From NCBI RefSeq assembly GCF_021018895.1, contig NC_079379.1, positions 22,939,776 through 23,003,775 of the forward strand: a stretch of 64,000 nucleotides of DNA. Reading direction: 5' to 3'. Source of the DNA: Seriola aureovittata (lineage: Eukaryota; Chordata; Actinopteri; Carangiformes; Carangidae). Below, in pieces: positions 12,395-24,080 of this stretch. Numbering within the stretch: position 1 is the first letter of the stretch; every line of letters starts with the position of its first letter. The translations under genes were made by a program, and so were the position numbers. A model generated the notes under the pieces. The model did not search any database, had not been told where the DNA came from, and saw only the letters and a list, made by a program, of their open reading frames with translations.

Positions 12395-12570
12395 AACTCT
12401 GGTCTCTATCGCGTCTCTTCTTCTACTATAGTTAGCACGCTAACCAGCTAGCTCCGGCCCGTCTCGTCACTTTCTGATACCGAGTCACTGTAGCCTCCAG
12501 TCTGCCCTGAAGACGTAGCGCTGCTCAGAGGACGTATTATAACCTCACAAATACCCTTTAACCTTCAGTC
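12395..12570 (-). repeat. Dispersed repeat, family of three (copy 1)
   Basis: The minus strand reads GAGGTTATAATACGTCCTCT, GAGCAGCGCTACGTCTTC, then CTACAGTGACTCGGTATCAGAAAG. The same blocks occur in order at 28925-29110 and 53425-53690 on the + strand. No coding capacity. Confidence 0.75.
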
Positions 12571-13110
12571 TAATGTAGAGAAGGTATGTTTTTACTTTGT
12601 GTGGAAACAGTATTCATAGTGAGTGAAATTATGCAACCAAGCTATGGGCAAAACATTTTGTAATTTCAGTTATATTGCTTTATTTTGTAGAGGAATAATA
12701 CTGTGTTTTGTTTGGTTTTTTATTATCTGGCCATAAAGTCTCTGTGTTGTTGGTTAATTAAAGTTGCACTAGCTGCATCAGTGCTATTATATTAGGATTA
12801 GGGCAGGTTATCATGTTTAAGGTGAAATATGTAGCTCATAGTAAAAAACCTATAAAAAAAAAAAAAAAATTATCGGCAACTCTGCAGTTCCTCTCAGCTC
12901 CACTGAGGGTTTTGGTTTTAATGGCCCACAACTTTACTGTTTCTCATCGCACATCATCCGCAGCAGACAATGTGTGAACACTGACACTCATTAGTCTGAC
13001 AGCTGATCCTGCATACTTTACCTCCTTTTACCTCCTTTTACCTCCTTAAACTTTAAACAGGTCATGCATTAGCAACCAGGTTTTGTCATTTGGTTCAAAT
13101 GTGGTCTGTT

Positions 13111-13113
<3 letters not shown>

Positions 13114-13151
<38 letters not shown>
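13114..13151 (+). repeat. (TG)n microsatellite
   Basis: About 17 TG units. Confidence 0.95.
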
Positions 13152-13153
<2 letters not shown>

Positions 13154-13431
13154 TGTGAGCTGTTTTAATTTTCACAATATAACAAGGCAAAGTTTGAACC
13201 TACACATACCTGGTGCAACTAGTTGTAGAAGTTCAACATGTCCAGAAGGTTGAATAAAGAGCTGTGCAGCAGAAGTTCACGGCACTAAGTGCTTCAGTGC
13301 AGATTTACCCTTTGATCTCTGATTGATTTATTCTTTCATGTTGACTCACATTAGCAACTTAATCACACTCTTCTGGGCAGTGAGCCTAGTGTAATGTGAT
13401 AACTAGACCCTGTATGGAGAGCTGTATACCT

Positions 13432-13433
13432 GA

Positions 13434-13472
<39 letters not shown>
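13432..13472 (+). repeat. (GA)n microsatellite
   Basis: About 19 GA units with one GGG interruption near the start. Confidence 0.95.
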
Positions 13473-13473
<1 letters not shown>

Positions 13474-13929
13474 AGGAAGAATTAAAGATGCATTAGGGCT
13501 TGTGTGTTTATTTTTTATTTTTTGTTAAACTCTGAGTCTGATATTTTGTGTGTGTGTGAAAATTGGGTCTGGTTCCTCCTGGCAGAATAAAAGCTGACAT
13601 TAAATAGGATATGAGCAAAAAAAAAAAAAAAGGTTCAGTTTGTGCAAATACAATTATGCCAAAATAAAGACTAAAGAATAAAGAATTCATTTATTCAAAT
13701 TGTGAGTGAAATGGTAAACAGACTGGAAAAAGTTTTTCACAAATCATCAGTGAAATATTCCAATCTGCAGAGTAGCTTTCAGCGGCTGGATGGTGGGTGT
13801 TAAAGTAGACAGGCTTTCTGAAAAGAGCGTTCAAGTCAGGGCCGCGTATCTTTACCGTCACAAACGAACTGCAGAGACTAAACAACAAGTGACGGAGCAG
13901 CCGTTCATGGAAAAACTCACCCAGCTGGC

Positions 13930-14200
13930 TCCGGATGTAAATGTAATGTCAGAAAGACGTTGGACTCCAGTGACTCTAATGTCAGAAAGTCGGAAATGAA
14001 AATCAGGTTAATTGACATTGTGATGTTTAGGCGGCGATCGGTTTTGCTCGCAACTGTCAAGGTGGCGTTGGGATGAGACATCGGGAAGATGATGGATTTT
14101 GGTAACTTAACAAGACGATGTCAACGTCAGTGTTCTATGTTCAGTTGGCGTTGGCATTAGACGTCCTGTCATTGAGTTTTGATTGCCCCCACGTCACAAC
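13930..14200 (+). repeat. TGACGT-rich dispersed repeat, copy 1
   Basis: Contains ATGTCAGAAAGACGTTGGA, GATGTCAACGTCAGTGTTCTATG and TTAGACGTCCTGTCATTGAG. The style and several words match 55725-55915. It is a fish repeat made of TGACGT/AACGTC words, strongly diverged. Confidence 0.45.
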
Positions 14201-14557
14201 CGGCTGCGTGCCTGCAGAGTGTAAGTGAAGACTGTAGCTGCAGATAATGTTATGGTCAAGTGACTCTGCAGTAGACGTGAGCATTTATCTGCTGTATGAA
14301 CACGCTAATTTTCACCCCTTTCCTGTGCTGTGACTTCTCTCAAAGCACACACCCCGTAGACAGACCTGACTCCTGCCCGGTATGGTGCTGTCAAACCAGA
14401 AACCCTGCAGCTACACTGCGCTCAGGGATGGAAGAGTGAACTGCAACCCTGAAATTATAAGTTTCAAAAACACACATACAGGCGCACCAACCCGGGGATG
14501 ACACGTGACGGAGCTATTTTTCCAGTCTGCACAGCAGCTAAAAGCTCAATCTTTCTC

Positions 14558-14560
<3 letters not shown>

Positions 14561-14620
<60 letters not shown>
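14561..14620 (+). repeat. (TG)30 microsatellite
   Basis: Perfect TG run of 60 bp. It explains the Cys-Val open frame spanning it. Confidence 0.97.
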
Positions 14621-14623
<3 letters not shown>

Positions 14624-15169
14624 CTTATACCCAGTAATTTAGGTGTAAAAAGGGTATTAGTGTCACGTAATTGTGTCTGCAGAGTAGCTCAAGTTCTGCC
14701 ACAGGGCAGCACAGTGCAAAATCTGCATTACAAGCACTGTGCATTAGAGAATAGCGCAGTTTTTATAAATCAAAGGCTATGTCTGATAATTTATCCGGAT
14801 TAAGACAGGAGTAGTTTTCAAGGTCCATAGGACATTAAACCCTGTTTACGCCTAATATGTCACATCCTACATATGTCATGTCAGATGCAGCGTGAGCCCC
14901 CGAGCTGAGCAGAATGCCAGACAGGTTACACATGCAGGCTGACAGATCAGAAGATGGAGAGGCATGACAGCTCCCACGCACCGGAACCAGACAAATCTGG
15001 TTATGCCATTGTTTTTAAACGCAGGGTAGACGAAGTGCAGCAGACACTGCTAATGGGGACAACACGGGGCTGAATACAAATAACTCTAATGCAGGCGGGA
15101 AGTGTCTGAAAACTGAAACACAACGTAATATTAATGATTGATTTTTGCAGGGAGTGAAGTGGTCAGGTT

Positions 15170-15720
15170 CCCTTAACCCATGGCACTTCTCTGAGGTTGT
15201 GCAAGATTACTTGAATGCCAGTGCCAGAGCTTCAGGGGCATTTTAACTTTAAAAAGAATCAACAGTGAACAACATACAGGTAAAGAGGGCCAGGCTGCTG
15301 GTGGTGTAATGGTGTGTGGGAATATTTTCTTGACACACTTTGAGCCCCTCAATATCAATCGATCCATCGTTTGAATGTCTGAATGTTGTTGTGCATCTCA
15401 TCAATTTACCATCTTCTGATGGCTCCCTCCAGCAGGATAGTGCGCCGTGCCATAAAGCAAAAGTCGCCTCAAACCTGACAGTGAGTTCAGGGAACTTCAG
15501 TTCACTCACCAGATCTGAATCCAGCAGAACAAAGACAAATCTGCATAAATCATGTGATGCAATCGTGTCAACATGGAGCAGAATCTCAAAGGAAAGTTTC
15601 CAACATTTTTATTTTTTATTTTCTGAATCCATGTCACGAAGAACTGAGGCAGAGGGAGTCCCTACCCAGTGTTAGTGTGGTGTTCCTAATTAAGTGCTCA
15701 GTGATTGTATTATCTCAAAG
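15170..15720 (+). pseudogene. Degenerate Tc1-like transposase 3' part and transposon end
   Basis: The + strand translates in pieces to the C-terminal half of a Tc1/mariner DDE transposase. A GGVMVWGIFSW-like block starts at about 15297. The LQQDSAPCHKAK block (second catalytic Asp) lies at about 15430-15465, SPDLNPAE (third catalytic acid) at about 15509-15532, and SCDAIVSTWSRIS then SMSRR near the C-terminus at about 15550-15645. These lie in different frames, so the gene is frameshifted. GTGTTCCTAATTAAGTGCTCAGTGA at the end resembles the usual terminal sequence. The N-terminal half is missing. Confidence 0.85.
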
Positions 15721-15819
15721 AAATGCAACAGTTTCTCCAATTTAAACAACAATATATGTTGTTTGTCTGTTTCCTCTAGAAGAACACACTGAAGTAGGTT
15801 GAAGAAACACCATGTTTTG

Positions 15820-15869
15820 GGTTGAAATTACTGCTTCGTTAAGGTTAGACGACCTTTGTTGTCATGGTT

Positions 15870-15875
<6 letters not shown>
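15820..15875 (-). repeat. Fragment of CCATGACAACAAAG dispersed repeat
   Basis: Its reverse complement, TAACCATGACAACAAAGGTC followed by GTCTAACCTTAACG, matches the repeat at 51950-52010. Confidence 0.5.
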
Positions 15876-15900
<25 letters not shown>

Positions 15901-15908
15901 TAATAATA
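15869..15908 (+). repeat. (TAA)n microsatellite
   Basis: About 12 TAA units with one AAAAA interruption. Confidence 0.95.
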
Positions 15909-15999
15909 TGTTGAAGTTAGTGAACAAACGTAGCAGTGGTTAAAGATGCTCCTCATAGCTGCTGAACTTGCCCGAGAATCGTCATGTTATTTTAAGTTT

Positions 16000-18900
16000 T
16001 CTTCAGTATCAGATTTGATCGACTGCTAGTTGTTGGACATCCACAGGTGCATTACAGACAGGAAGTGCTAAGTGCTAATTCGGCATTCTTTTAATGGTCA
16101 AGTTGTAGCCCACGTCATAATTCACTGAATCCACAGCAACATTATACTTTCTCTTTTCTCTTCTCGTTGTCTTTGCATCATGGGAGCTGTAGTTGTGCGT
16201 AATGTCCGACTTTGAAAACTCATAACTTACAATACGAGTTAATTACTTACTGTCAGACTACACTGTGTTTTTCAATTAATGTGCAAAACCAGGAACATAA
16301 TTAACTTTGTTTTGTCCAAACAGAAAATTATACATTAAGTGTGTTGACAGATTTCAATGTCACTGCAACCCTGGAGGAATGCCAATTAAACTTAAAAGCA
16401 ATAGAAAGTGTTTTTTGCAAAAATGTAAGACTCGGATCTTTCTGCCGCTGCCTCGCCACCATCTGCAGAAATGATTTAGGCTGTACAGCAGCACAGAAAA
16501 GTAAGTGGACATTAACTGTCACTCCTGACAGCTGGCAATTAAGTGACAACAATCTCCCCAGCGACTGCAACACAGAGGGAAGGCTGAAGCTTATCATCTC
16601 CTGAGCTGCAACGCAAGCTAGCAACAGACAGCACACTGTGGCGTATCCGCCAGCTGGCAGTGTCAAGGACTGGCGGACATAACAACAAAACAACTGATGT
16701 CTGTTTAGTGGAGAAGCAGCTGATGGCATCAAAATACAGCAATGAAACAAAAACAAAACGTCTTGTTTTAGTGGAAAAAGAAGCAGAAAGCTGAATGGAA
16801 GATGTTCCTAATGACTCGGTCTTTCTTGTGTGTGTGTGTTGCTGCTTTCCAGTGTCACACATTATATAAACTACAGCCTGTTAAGAATTAGTAGTATGGA
16901 ATTAGGACACAAAGGGCAAAGAATGGATGTTTAACAGTTGTCACCTTTGTTTTCCTTTCCAACTGAGTTCATCTAAACTGTTTAAAACCCTGACGGATCG
17001 TCTAGTGTTTGTTGTCCCACCATCAGTTCCACTCACCACTCCAGTACAGTGTTATTAATACTGAGACAGGTGAAGACCAGAACTACCAAAATAAAGATAC
17101 ACGTTGTATGAAACTAAATTTCTCCACAGTTAGAAATGAGCCTCAGCAGAGCTAAGGGCTGCATCCCAGACACCTCGGCTCAGTGATTCTGCTCCTTAAT
17201 GGGAACAGGAACCCATACATATTGAATGGCTGCTAAGGGTCTCTGCTCATTTCATTAGTCAAGGCAGCCGAAGGGAACACCACTTAAGCCTCAGGCTTAA
17301 GACAAAACATGTGCTGTAGATTCATGCTCTTTTATAACACACAGTTCCTTTTCCACCTTCAGGCAAAAGTAGCGACAAAGCAATTATAGCGGCACACTTA
17401 GATAACAGTGGGGAAATTTTGAATGTAATATTTAATCTCTTAAATGTAATAATTTTTCTCTTTTAATGCAAATTTTAGCCTAATTTCTATTAACTTTGCT
17501 TCAGGAATTAAAGGGTTATGGGTTACTGTCCTAAAGCCATGAAAGTAGAGTTATCCAGTCAGATTTTTTCTTTATTTGTTGTCTGTAGGCAGAGAAAAGG
17601 TCAGCTAGCTCACTCATTGGTTAGGACTTCATTACCGGGACAGAAGGCCTGAGAGTTTAAAGTGTCAGATGAATTCCCATATAATGTAAAGGTCTCTGTC
17701 CATGTGTTGTTTGATAATAAAGTTTATTTTAGGTTCTTTATTGATACAGTGAAAGTATCAAAGCGATGAGATAGTTTTCGGTTCTTAAAACCACAGAAAC
17801 GTCTTCTTATGGCTCCACGTTTCATCTGCTTTCTCTGAATAGGTGCGCTCGCCGTCTGCGCTCGCTTCCAACAGAGCATTGTGGGTACACTTCCAATTTG
17901 TAGGCAGACAATTAAAAACAAGCATATCCATAGGGTGGTTAGTGTTGAGTTCAAGGCCCATGTGGTTTCGCCACTGCTAAATAAAAATAATATTTGGTGA
18001 TGCATGAAGTTTATTTCAAGTTGTACCAGTGGAGAGAACATACAGTATCATAAAACTTACAACAGTCAGAAAGCTTTCACTTTAGATCATTGGTATCACA
18101 GAAACTATTAGTAATTCCACTTTCACTGACATGCACGTTATTTCTATGATTAATGTCTAAATGGAAGCAGTGATGTTTTCTGACTCTGAGAATCTGAGAG
18201 TGGAGATCTCCAGCTCCCACGGCACGGTGCGGTGCAGGAAGGCTGTAAATCAGCATCGATCACTCTGGTGTCAGTAACTTGTATGACCTGCTGCAGCCCT
18301 GGTGTGTTTCAGAGCACTGGAGGGAAAACAGACACATGCTGGCCCTGGGCCACCGTGACTGCACTGCACGGCCTCGGGCCACCGGCGCCATCGGAGAGAA
18401 CATGATCAAAGACGTGACTCTCGCCTTTGTCTGTTTTCTCAGGCTAGAAGTGGAAGTTATCAGCAAAACCTGGCCATAGACTTTGTCATATTGATGCTGA
18501 TGTTCATATTAACAATGTTTAAAATGACCCACCCAGCCGTTTTCAACCTGCTCAGAACCAAACCACAGATGTACAAAGTTAGCAACTAGCTTGTGAACAT
18601 AGTAGCGCGTTGTGCAGCTGACTGGCTAAAGGTTTTTGTCATGTGACCAGACACATGACTCCAAATGAATGCTAACATTGCTCTATGTAAATATGTAGAT
18701 ATACGAAGTATGAAGTCCCTAACTGCAGAGAAACACATCTCATAGTCTCATAGATCAGACTTGTCACAGAAGAGCCCACATTTTTTCCTGTTGCACCTGA
18801 ACCTAACACAGCCCAGACGTTTGTGTCAACAGTGCCTGATGAGTGAATACAAGAAACTAATTTTAACTGAGTCCAAATATCTAATGAAAATGTGTGCCGT

Positions 18901-19680
18901 CTTTGTTAACTCGGAAAACAGTAGCAGCGTCGGAACTAAAACAATCACCAGCAGTGATGTGATTCTCCAATCAATAACTGTCCGTCACTGAAAAAACTCA
19001 AAAGCAAATGAGACTTGATTGATTGGTTGTAGCCTGGAGGTTAGGTAAATACTCCTGATGCATATGTAAGAAAAAAAAAAAAGAGTTTGTAGAAAACATC
19101 ACAAGTCCTCCTTGTGTGGTGGAAGCAGGTTTTCCAAGGAAGGAGGAACATCACTAACCAGACTCATAAAACATGACACATGTAGATGTTAACAAATTAG
19201 CCCAATGAAGGTAAACATGAAAACATATCGATGAAGATCAAGAAAATCAATCGTGGATATCTATAAAGTGCTTCATTAGGTCGACCAAATGTTGCAGCCC
19301 CTGCTGTGAATATGCAGAATAAAAGGCAGCAACTTCCTGGATCGCCCTGGGGTTGCCAGCGCTTGCGGTGACTACTGGGAATTGTAGGAATAGTTAATAA
19401 CCGTCAGACATTGACAGTGAGCAGAAAAAGGCTTTTCCTCTGTCGGTTCTGGGTGTATTTGATGTAATATATGTAATTCAAGAGTGTCAAAACATGCATG
19501 GTAATTGAAGCTGCATTGATATTTTGTTTTTGTTGTTTCTGTTTCTTACCTACTATGGAGCAGAACACCGCAACAAACAAATGTGACTTTATAATTACCT
19601 ACTGTTGTTTAAACAAACTCTGACGACTTCTGCAAGTATTTCTTATGACTTATTCAACTTCACAGCTTTTAGTGAAGAAA
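16000..19680. other. Intergenic, no gene seen
   Basis: The longest frame is a 142-residue minus-strand frame at 16328-16756, overlapped by a + frame of 87 residues. Neither shows a recognisable domain or splice context. A 105-residue minus frame at 17724-18041 has one hydrophobic stretch but no recognisable family. Confidence 0.45.
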
Positions 19681-19684
19681 CAAA

Positions 19685-19887
<203 letters not shown>

Positions 19888-20298
19888 GCAATTAACATTT
19901 TGGTGCAATAATTCAATTACAATTCTGATCATAATTCACTGTAATTATAAATGGCCTTTAACTATCAACTATGTATAAACTGTTTATTACTGACAGGGTA
20001 TAGTTATTACTTTTTATTACAACAGACAGGACCACCGCTCGCAGTGAGTCCAGTGTCACGATAATGTTGTACAGCTTCATTTTCTTCCCTGGCTTTATCA
20101 GAAATTTTAATATGCTAAATTAAGACAGAATTTCATTACAGAAATCCAATAAAGTAATAAAAACTTCTAAAATTAAAATATGTTGTAATGACTGCAGTAC
20201 TGTCCAGTCTGAATACTGAGCTCACACTCTATAAAATGAATGCAGTGTTTCCCACAGAATTAGATTCTCTTTGTGGCTGTAGCTGACAGGGAGCTTTG

Positions 20299-20333
<35 letters not shown>
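20299..20333 (+). repeat. (ATT)n microsatellite
   Basis: About 11 ATT units. Confidence 0.95.
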
Positions 20334-20334
20334 G

Positions 20335-21710
20335 AATTTCACATTACTCTTCTCATTTAACCCACTGTCCATACAAAATAACTGACTGGTGCAGGGTGTG
20401 TTTTAACTTAATGTTCTGTCAAGTAGCTTTCTGCTATGAAAAGCTGATGCAGCGCAGACTCGAGAGTCCTGGAGTTCTCTAACTTCACCATTAAAAAATG
20501 CTAAAATGTCATGACTGTTCCCATCCGTCCAGATAAAGGCCAATTGTGTCCCGGAAGGTCAAAGAGTTGCAACTTAAATAACGTTAGGCACCCAGCAATG
20601 TCAGAAAACTTTGACTAACCTTTTTCTAACTGGTGGTTTCTGTGGATGGGAACATCTGTCGACAGTCAGGCTTGGTTGGGTGTCTAATGGTCCACAGTAT
20701 GACAATGAGCTTGAGCAAAAAAAACCCCAGCTTGCACAGTAACAAGAGTCTGGCGCAGGAGCACAGCTTGGCTTGTTAGCCTTGAAGGAGAGCTGAACCC
20801 TTTTTTGCTCTAGATAAGAGGCTTTCAAGTCAAAAACAAATGTGTTTAATGGCTGTCACAGTTCTGTGCAACAGACACGGTCAATAGAACAGCTTTTTGC
20901 CATTATACGCAGATGGGAGGGCAAAAATATGTAAACAAGCAAACAAATTAATTCTGTCTCTAAAGATGGAGACAAAACTGCTTTGATAGCATGCACAATA
21001 ATAACAGTACACACACAGATGGGACGATGGGACAATACGTAAAATAACCACCTTGCACAGACACCTCCAGGTTTGCATTGCTTTTTTGCTCAAGAGACAT
21101 TTTTAACGCGGTTCCAGCTGCTGTCTGAATACCTGCTGGACTCTGAGGAGTTTTCATTTCAGTAAGCAGCTTGTTCCACTCCACTGCCACTGTGTTGAGA
21201 AATTAGTTTTTTCTTATTTTTTTCTCTCTCCCATGTGTGTTTGGGATCATTGTTGGCAATGTGTGCAGTTAAGACTCAGAAGTCAAAAGACATTACTGAC
21301 TTTTTTAAAGAAACATTATTATTATTATTCTGCTGTGATGTGTCAGTCATTCATATTGACATTTAAATTAGAAACTTTCAAAGTAGGGAGCAAAGGGTCT
21401 TTTGCTCCATCTGTGTCCATACAATACGTTAAATAAGAATATATCAGTGACTCAACACAATACAACGCAATGATGAGGTGCTTAGCTGATAATCCGACTG
21501 AACTACAGTTTCATTTCACTTCGTTCATTCAGACGTGTTTGTGTTTGTCACTTCCTTGTTGTTTTATAGTTTTGCTCTGACCAATCAGAAGCCTGCTAAA
21601 GCCAGATTTCATTTGACATGAAATCTGGCCTGGAGCAGTTACCTTGATATTTTTTTTTTTACAAAATGACTAAATGAATATGTTGATGTAAGAGATGTGT
21701 TGCTTAAATG
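20335..21710. other. Intergenic, no gene seen
   Basis: Small overlapping frames only; a short ATT run at 21318-21330. Confidence 0.5.
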
Positions 21711-21714
21711 AACT

Positions 21715-22155
21715 AGAGTTACCGCCTCACGGTTGTATCCCTCCGCCAACCAGCCGAGTTACAGGAAATATGGTCACAATCTCTCCTTCCTGAGTTACAG
21801 CATTGAATAACAGCCAGAAGTGTTTTTGCAGAACATTATGATGTCACGGTGAAGTTGACATTTGACCATTTGGATATAAAATGTCATCACTTCATTTTAT
21901 CCTCATAGGCATTTGAGTTAAATTGTGTCGTAATTAGTGAATGAATTGTTGAGAAATGGCCGAAAAACATGTTTTATGAGGTCACGGTGTGCAAGAAGTA
22001 ATGAAATTCCCTCTGGGTGTTCCTGATATACTGCATTTACCAGTACGTGAGATCACTGTGTCCTTGAACTTTGACCTTTGTCTACCAAGAGCTAATCAGT
22101 TCATCTTTGAGTCCAAGTGAATGTTGGCTGTTGCTGCTGTGGCGGCATAAAAATA
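21715..22155 (+). repeat. ERE/DR1-bearing dispersed repeat, copy A
   Basis: Shares with copy C (37020-37470) the blocks CTTCCTGAGTTACAGCATTGAATA, TATGATGTCACGGTGAAGTTGAC, TATAAAATGTCATCACT and AAATTGTGTCGTAATTAGTG. Here the oestrogen-type palindrome is decayed (AGGTCACGGTGTGC at 21979), but a DR1 survives at 22065-22077. It ends with GCGGCATAAAAA. Confidence 0.8.
22065..22077 (-). promoter_or_regulatory. DR1 motif in repeat copy A
   Basis: TGAACTTTGACCT, read on the minus strand as AGGTCA-A-AGTTCA, fits the DR1 consensus bound by HNF4, PPAR/RXR and COUP-TF. Sequence evidence only. Confidence 0.35.
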
Positions 22156-22239
22156 GTATATATTTATTAAGCCAATCACCAAGATATTTATAACGGGTAA
22201 CAAAAGTTTAAGTGAATTGCATTAAGGCTGCAAAGAGTA

Positions 22240-22652
22240 AAGGATTTGTTAGATGTTTTTGAGACATACACTTTGCTTCCTTTTGCTTTCTTACAGAGTA
22301 TGATGAGAAAATCAATACCACTCTCATGCTATATGCTAAATATGAAGCTAGGAGGTGAGCTTAGCTTAGCATAAAGACTGGAAGTGCAAGGAAACGGCAA
22401 ACCTGGCAGATTTGTTAAATCCGTTAGTTACAGGCCTGGTCAATAAATAGTTCCAGCATGGGACTCTCTGTAAAAGTTAGTTTTCAAAAAGAGTAGATGG
22501 ACAAGATATAACGGGTGTATACCAGGCAAGCTGTTTCCTCGTGCTTCAGGTTTTTATGCTAATTGTCATTCAGACATGAGTGTGGCATTAATCTTCTCAT
22601 CTAACTGAGCAGATAATAATGTTTCCCAAAATGTCAATCTATTCCTTTACAG
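22240..22652 (+). mobile_element. Long-armed MITE-like repeat, second copy
   Basis: Contains CAATACCACTCTCATGC, TAAATATGAAGCTAGGAGG, GCTTAGCTTAGCATAAAGACTGGAA and ends TTTCCCAAAATGTCAATCTATTCC. The same family as 1201-2142. The ends are inverted relative to each other, as in that copy. Confidence 0.7.
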
Positions 22653-22746
22653 ACGGACTAATCGATGAAGTGTATCTAAGGAAAAACATCTACAGCCATA
22701 TAAAACTGCATTATCTACACAACCTTGAACAGTAATACCTGAATAA

Positions 22747-23010
22747 TTAATAAAGAAGAGAAAAATAAAAGAAGTGGGCCAAGCACTGAACCTTGGGGCA
22801 CTCCATTAAATGTGTCTGTAACCAGTTTGATCTGAGACCATTAACTTTCAATCGCTGAGTTCTGCCTGAGAAATAATTAGTGGACCTTTGCAGCGCTTGG
22901 TCAGACAGCCCCATTTTAAATAAGCTCTGTTTCAACGGGGCATGATCAACAGGATCAAAGGCTTTAGACGCATCAATAAATAAAGCTGTGCAGCTCTGCT
23001 TTTTCTAAAG
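22747..23010 (-). pseudogene. LINE reverse transcriptase fragment
   Basis: The minus strand encodes SCTALFIDASKAFD followed by PVDHAPLKQSLF, the RT motif A region with the catalytic Asp of FID. It continues with KMGLSDQAL, then NYFSGRTQRLKVNG, then SNWLQT. This order is that of non-LTR retrotransposon RTs (L2/CR1/Rex type). The following QGSxLGP-type motif is damaged (KVQCLAHF), and the rest is absent. No endonuclease domain is seen. It is a dead fragment. Confidence 0.88.
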
Positions 23011-23824
23011 TTACAATAATATCAATCACAACCATCATTTCAGCTATAAAGATAATAAAAACACAACAAGTTTTATCACTGCGCATTTATCCATACACAT
23101 ATCTAAAGATGTATTAGCCTCTGCAGAGAGAGTTGCTGATAGCAGGACATTGTCATAAACAAAATGAGTTACATGTACAGTATTGATGAAGACAGTGTTC
23201 AAGAGCGCAGTCTGATGAAATACACATACATGATGTTGCTTGGAGCAGGCGGTGCATTGTATTGTCCACTATATCATATGTGAAAGCAGGAGTGCTCTGA
23301 CTAATGGGCCATGCAGGCGTGAAGGCAATCTAATGACGGAGGGTAGGCTTTCTGCTGCTAAGCTAAGGCTGTTACCTGATATTCACTTTTAGCAACTATT
23401 GGATATCAATCAAGCATGTTGTGCATTGTTACAGAGGTTGAGGTTGTGGTAATGAGCTGTGCAAAGTATCAAAACTGCTGCTGAGGGCTCAAATGTCACA
23501 TGAGCTGCGTGTTGACATGATTGCATTCAGCTGCGCTTTCTTAACGCACAGTGTTACAGAGATGTCATGAGATAAATGAATAAACAAACAGGGTGTTTTG
23601 TAGTATTGACTGACAGGGTTATATTGATAAAGATGGTGGACAAGCACACACACACACATGCACATGATCACACTGGTTGTGTGTTGAAAATAATAGACAT
23701 TGAGCCAATGATGTGTTAAAGTACAAAATTTATGGGCCTTGAATGTGATATAATAACTATTCATAAGCAAATCGGAGGTTAGATTTTCTGACCCAGCGTG
23801 ATGGGTAAATAAATTAGAATAAAA

Positions 23825-24080
23825 TTTTAAGTTGTGGGATCACTTAAAGTTTTTGGCACAAACATCCACTAGGACTTTGGGGGTCAAAGGTCAAAGGCGT
23901 GGTTACCTCACAAAACACAGTTTTAGCTGCATGAACACAATATCTCCGCAACACCTTGAGGGGAATGTCTTCAAATTTGGCACAAATGTTCATGTGGACT
24001 CAAGGACGAACTGATTCGATTTTGGTGGTCAAAGGTCACGGTGACCTCACAAAACACTTTAGCGATTACTCAACACACAA
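23825..24080 (-). repeat. ERE/DR1-bearing dispersed repeat, copy B
   Basis: This is an inverted copy relative to A and C: CTTCAAATTTGGCACAAATG, GAACTGATTCGATTTTGGTGG, GGTCACGGTGACCTCACAAAAC and AATTATGACAAAACTT are reverse complements of blocks in copy C. It carries a perfect palindrome (24033-24047) and a DR1-like pair at 23881-23893. Confidence 0.8.
24033..24047. promoter_or_regulatory. Perfect oestrogen response element consensus, copy B
   Basis: AGGTCACGGTGACCT is a full IR3 palindrome. TGGTCA-A at 24026-24032 directly precedes it, adding a DR1-like partner. Binding is not shown. Confidence 0.45.

Noticed and set aside
14498..14803. 101-residue frame with a Cys-Val run
   Set aside because: It is the TG microsatellite read through; the flanks show no domain.
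16328..16756. 142-residue minus-strand frame
   Set aside because: No domain, no splice context, and a + strand frame of similar quality overlaps it.
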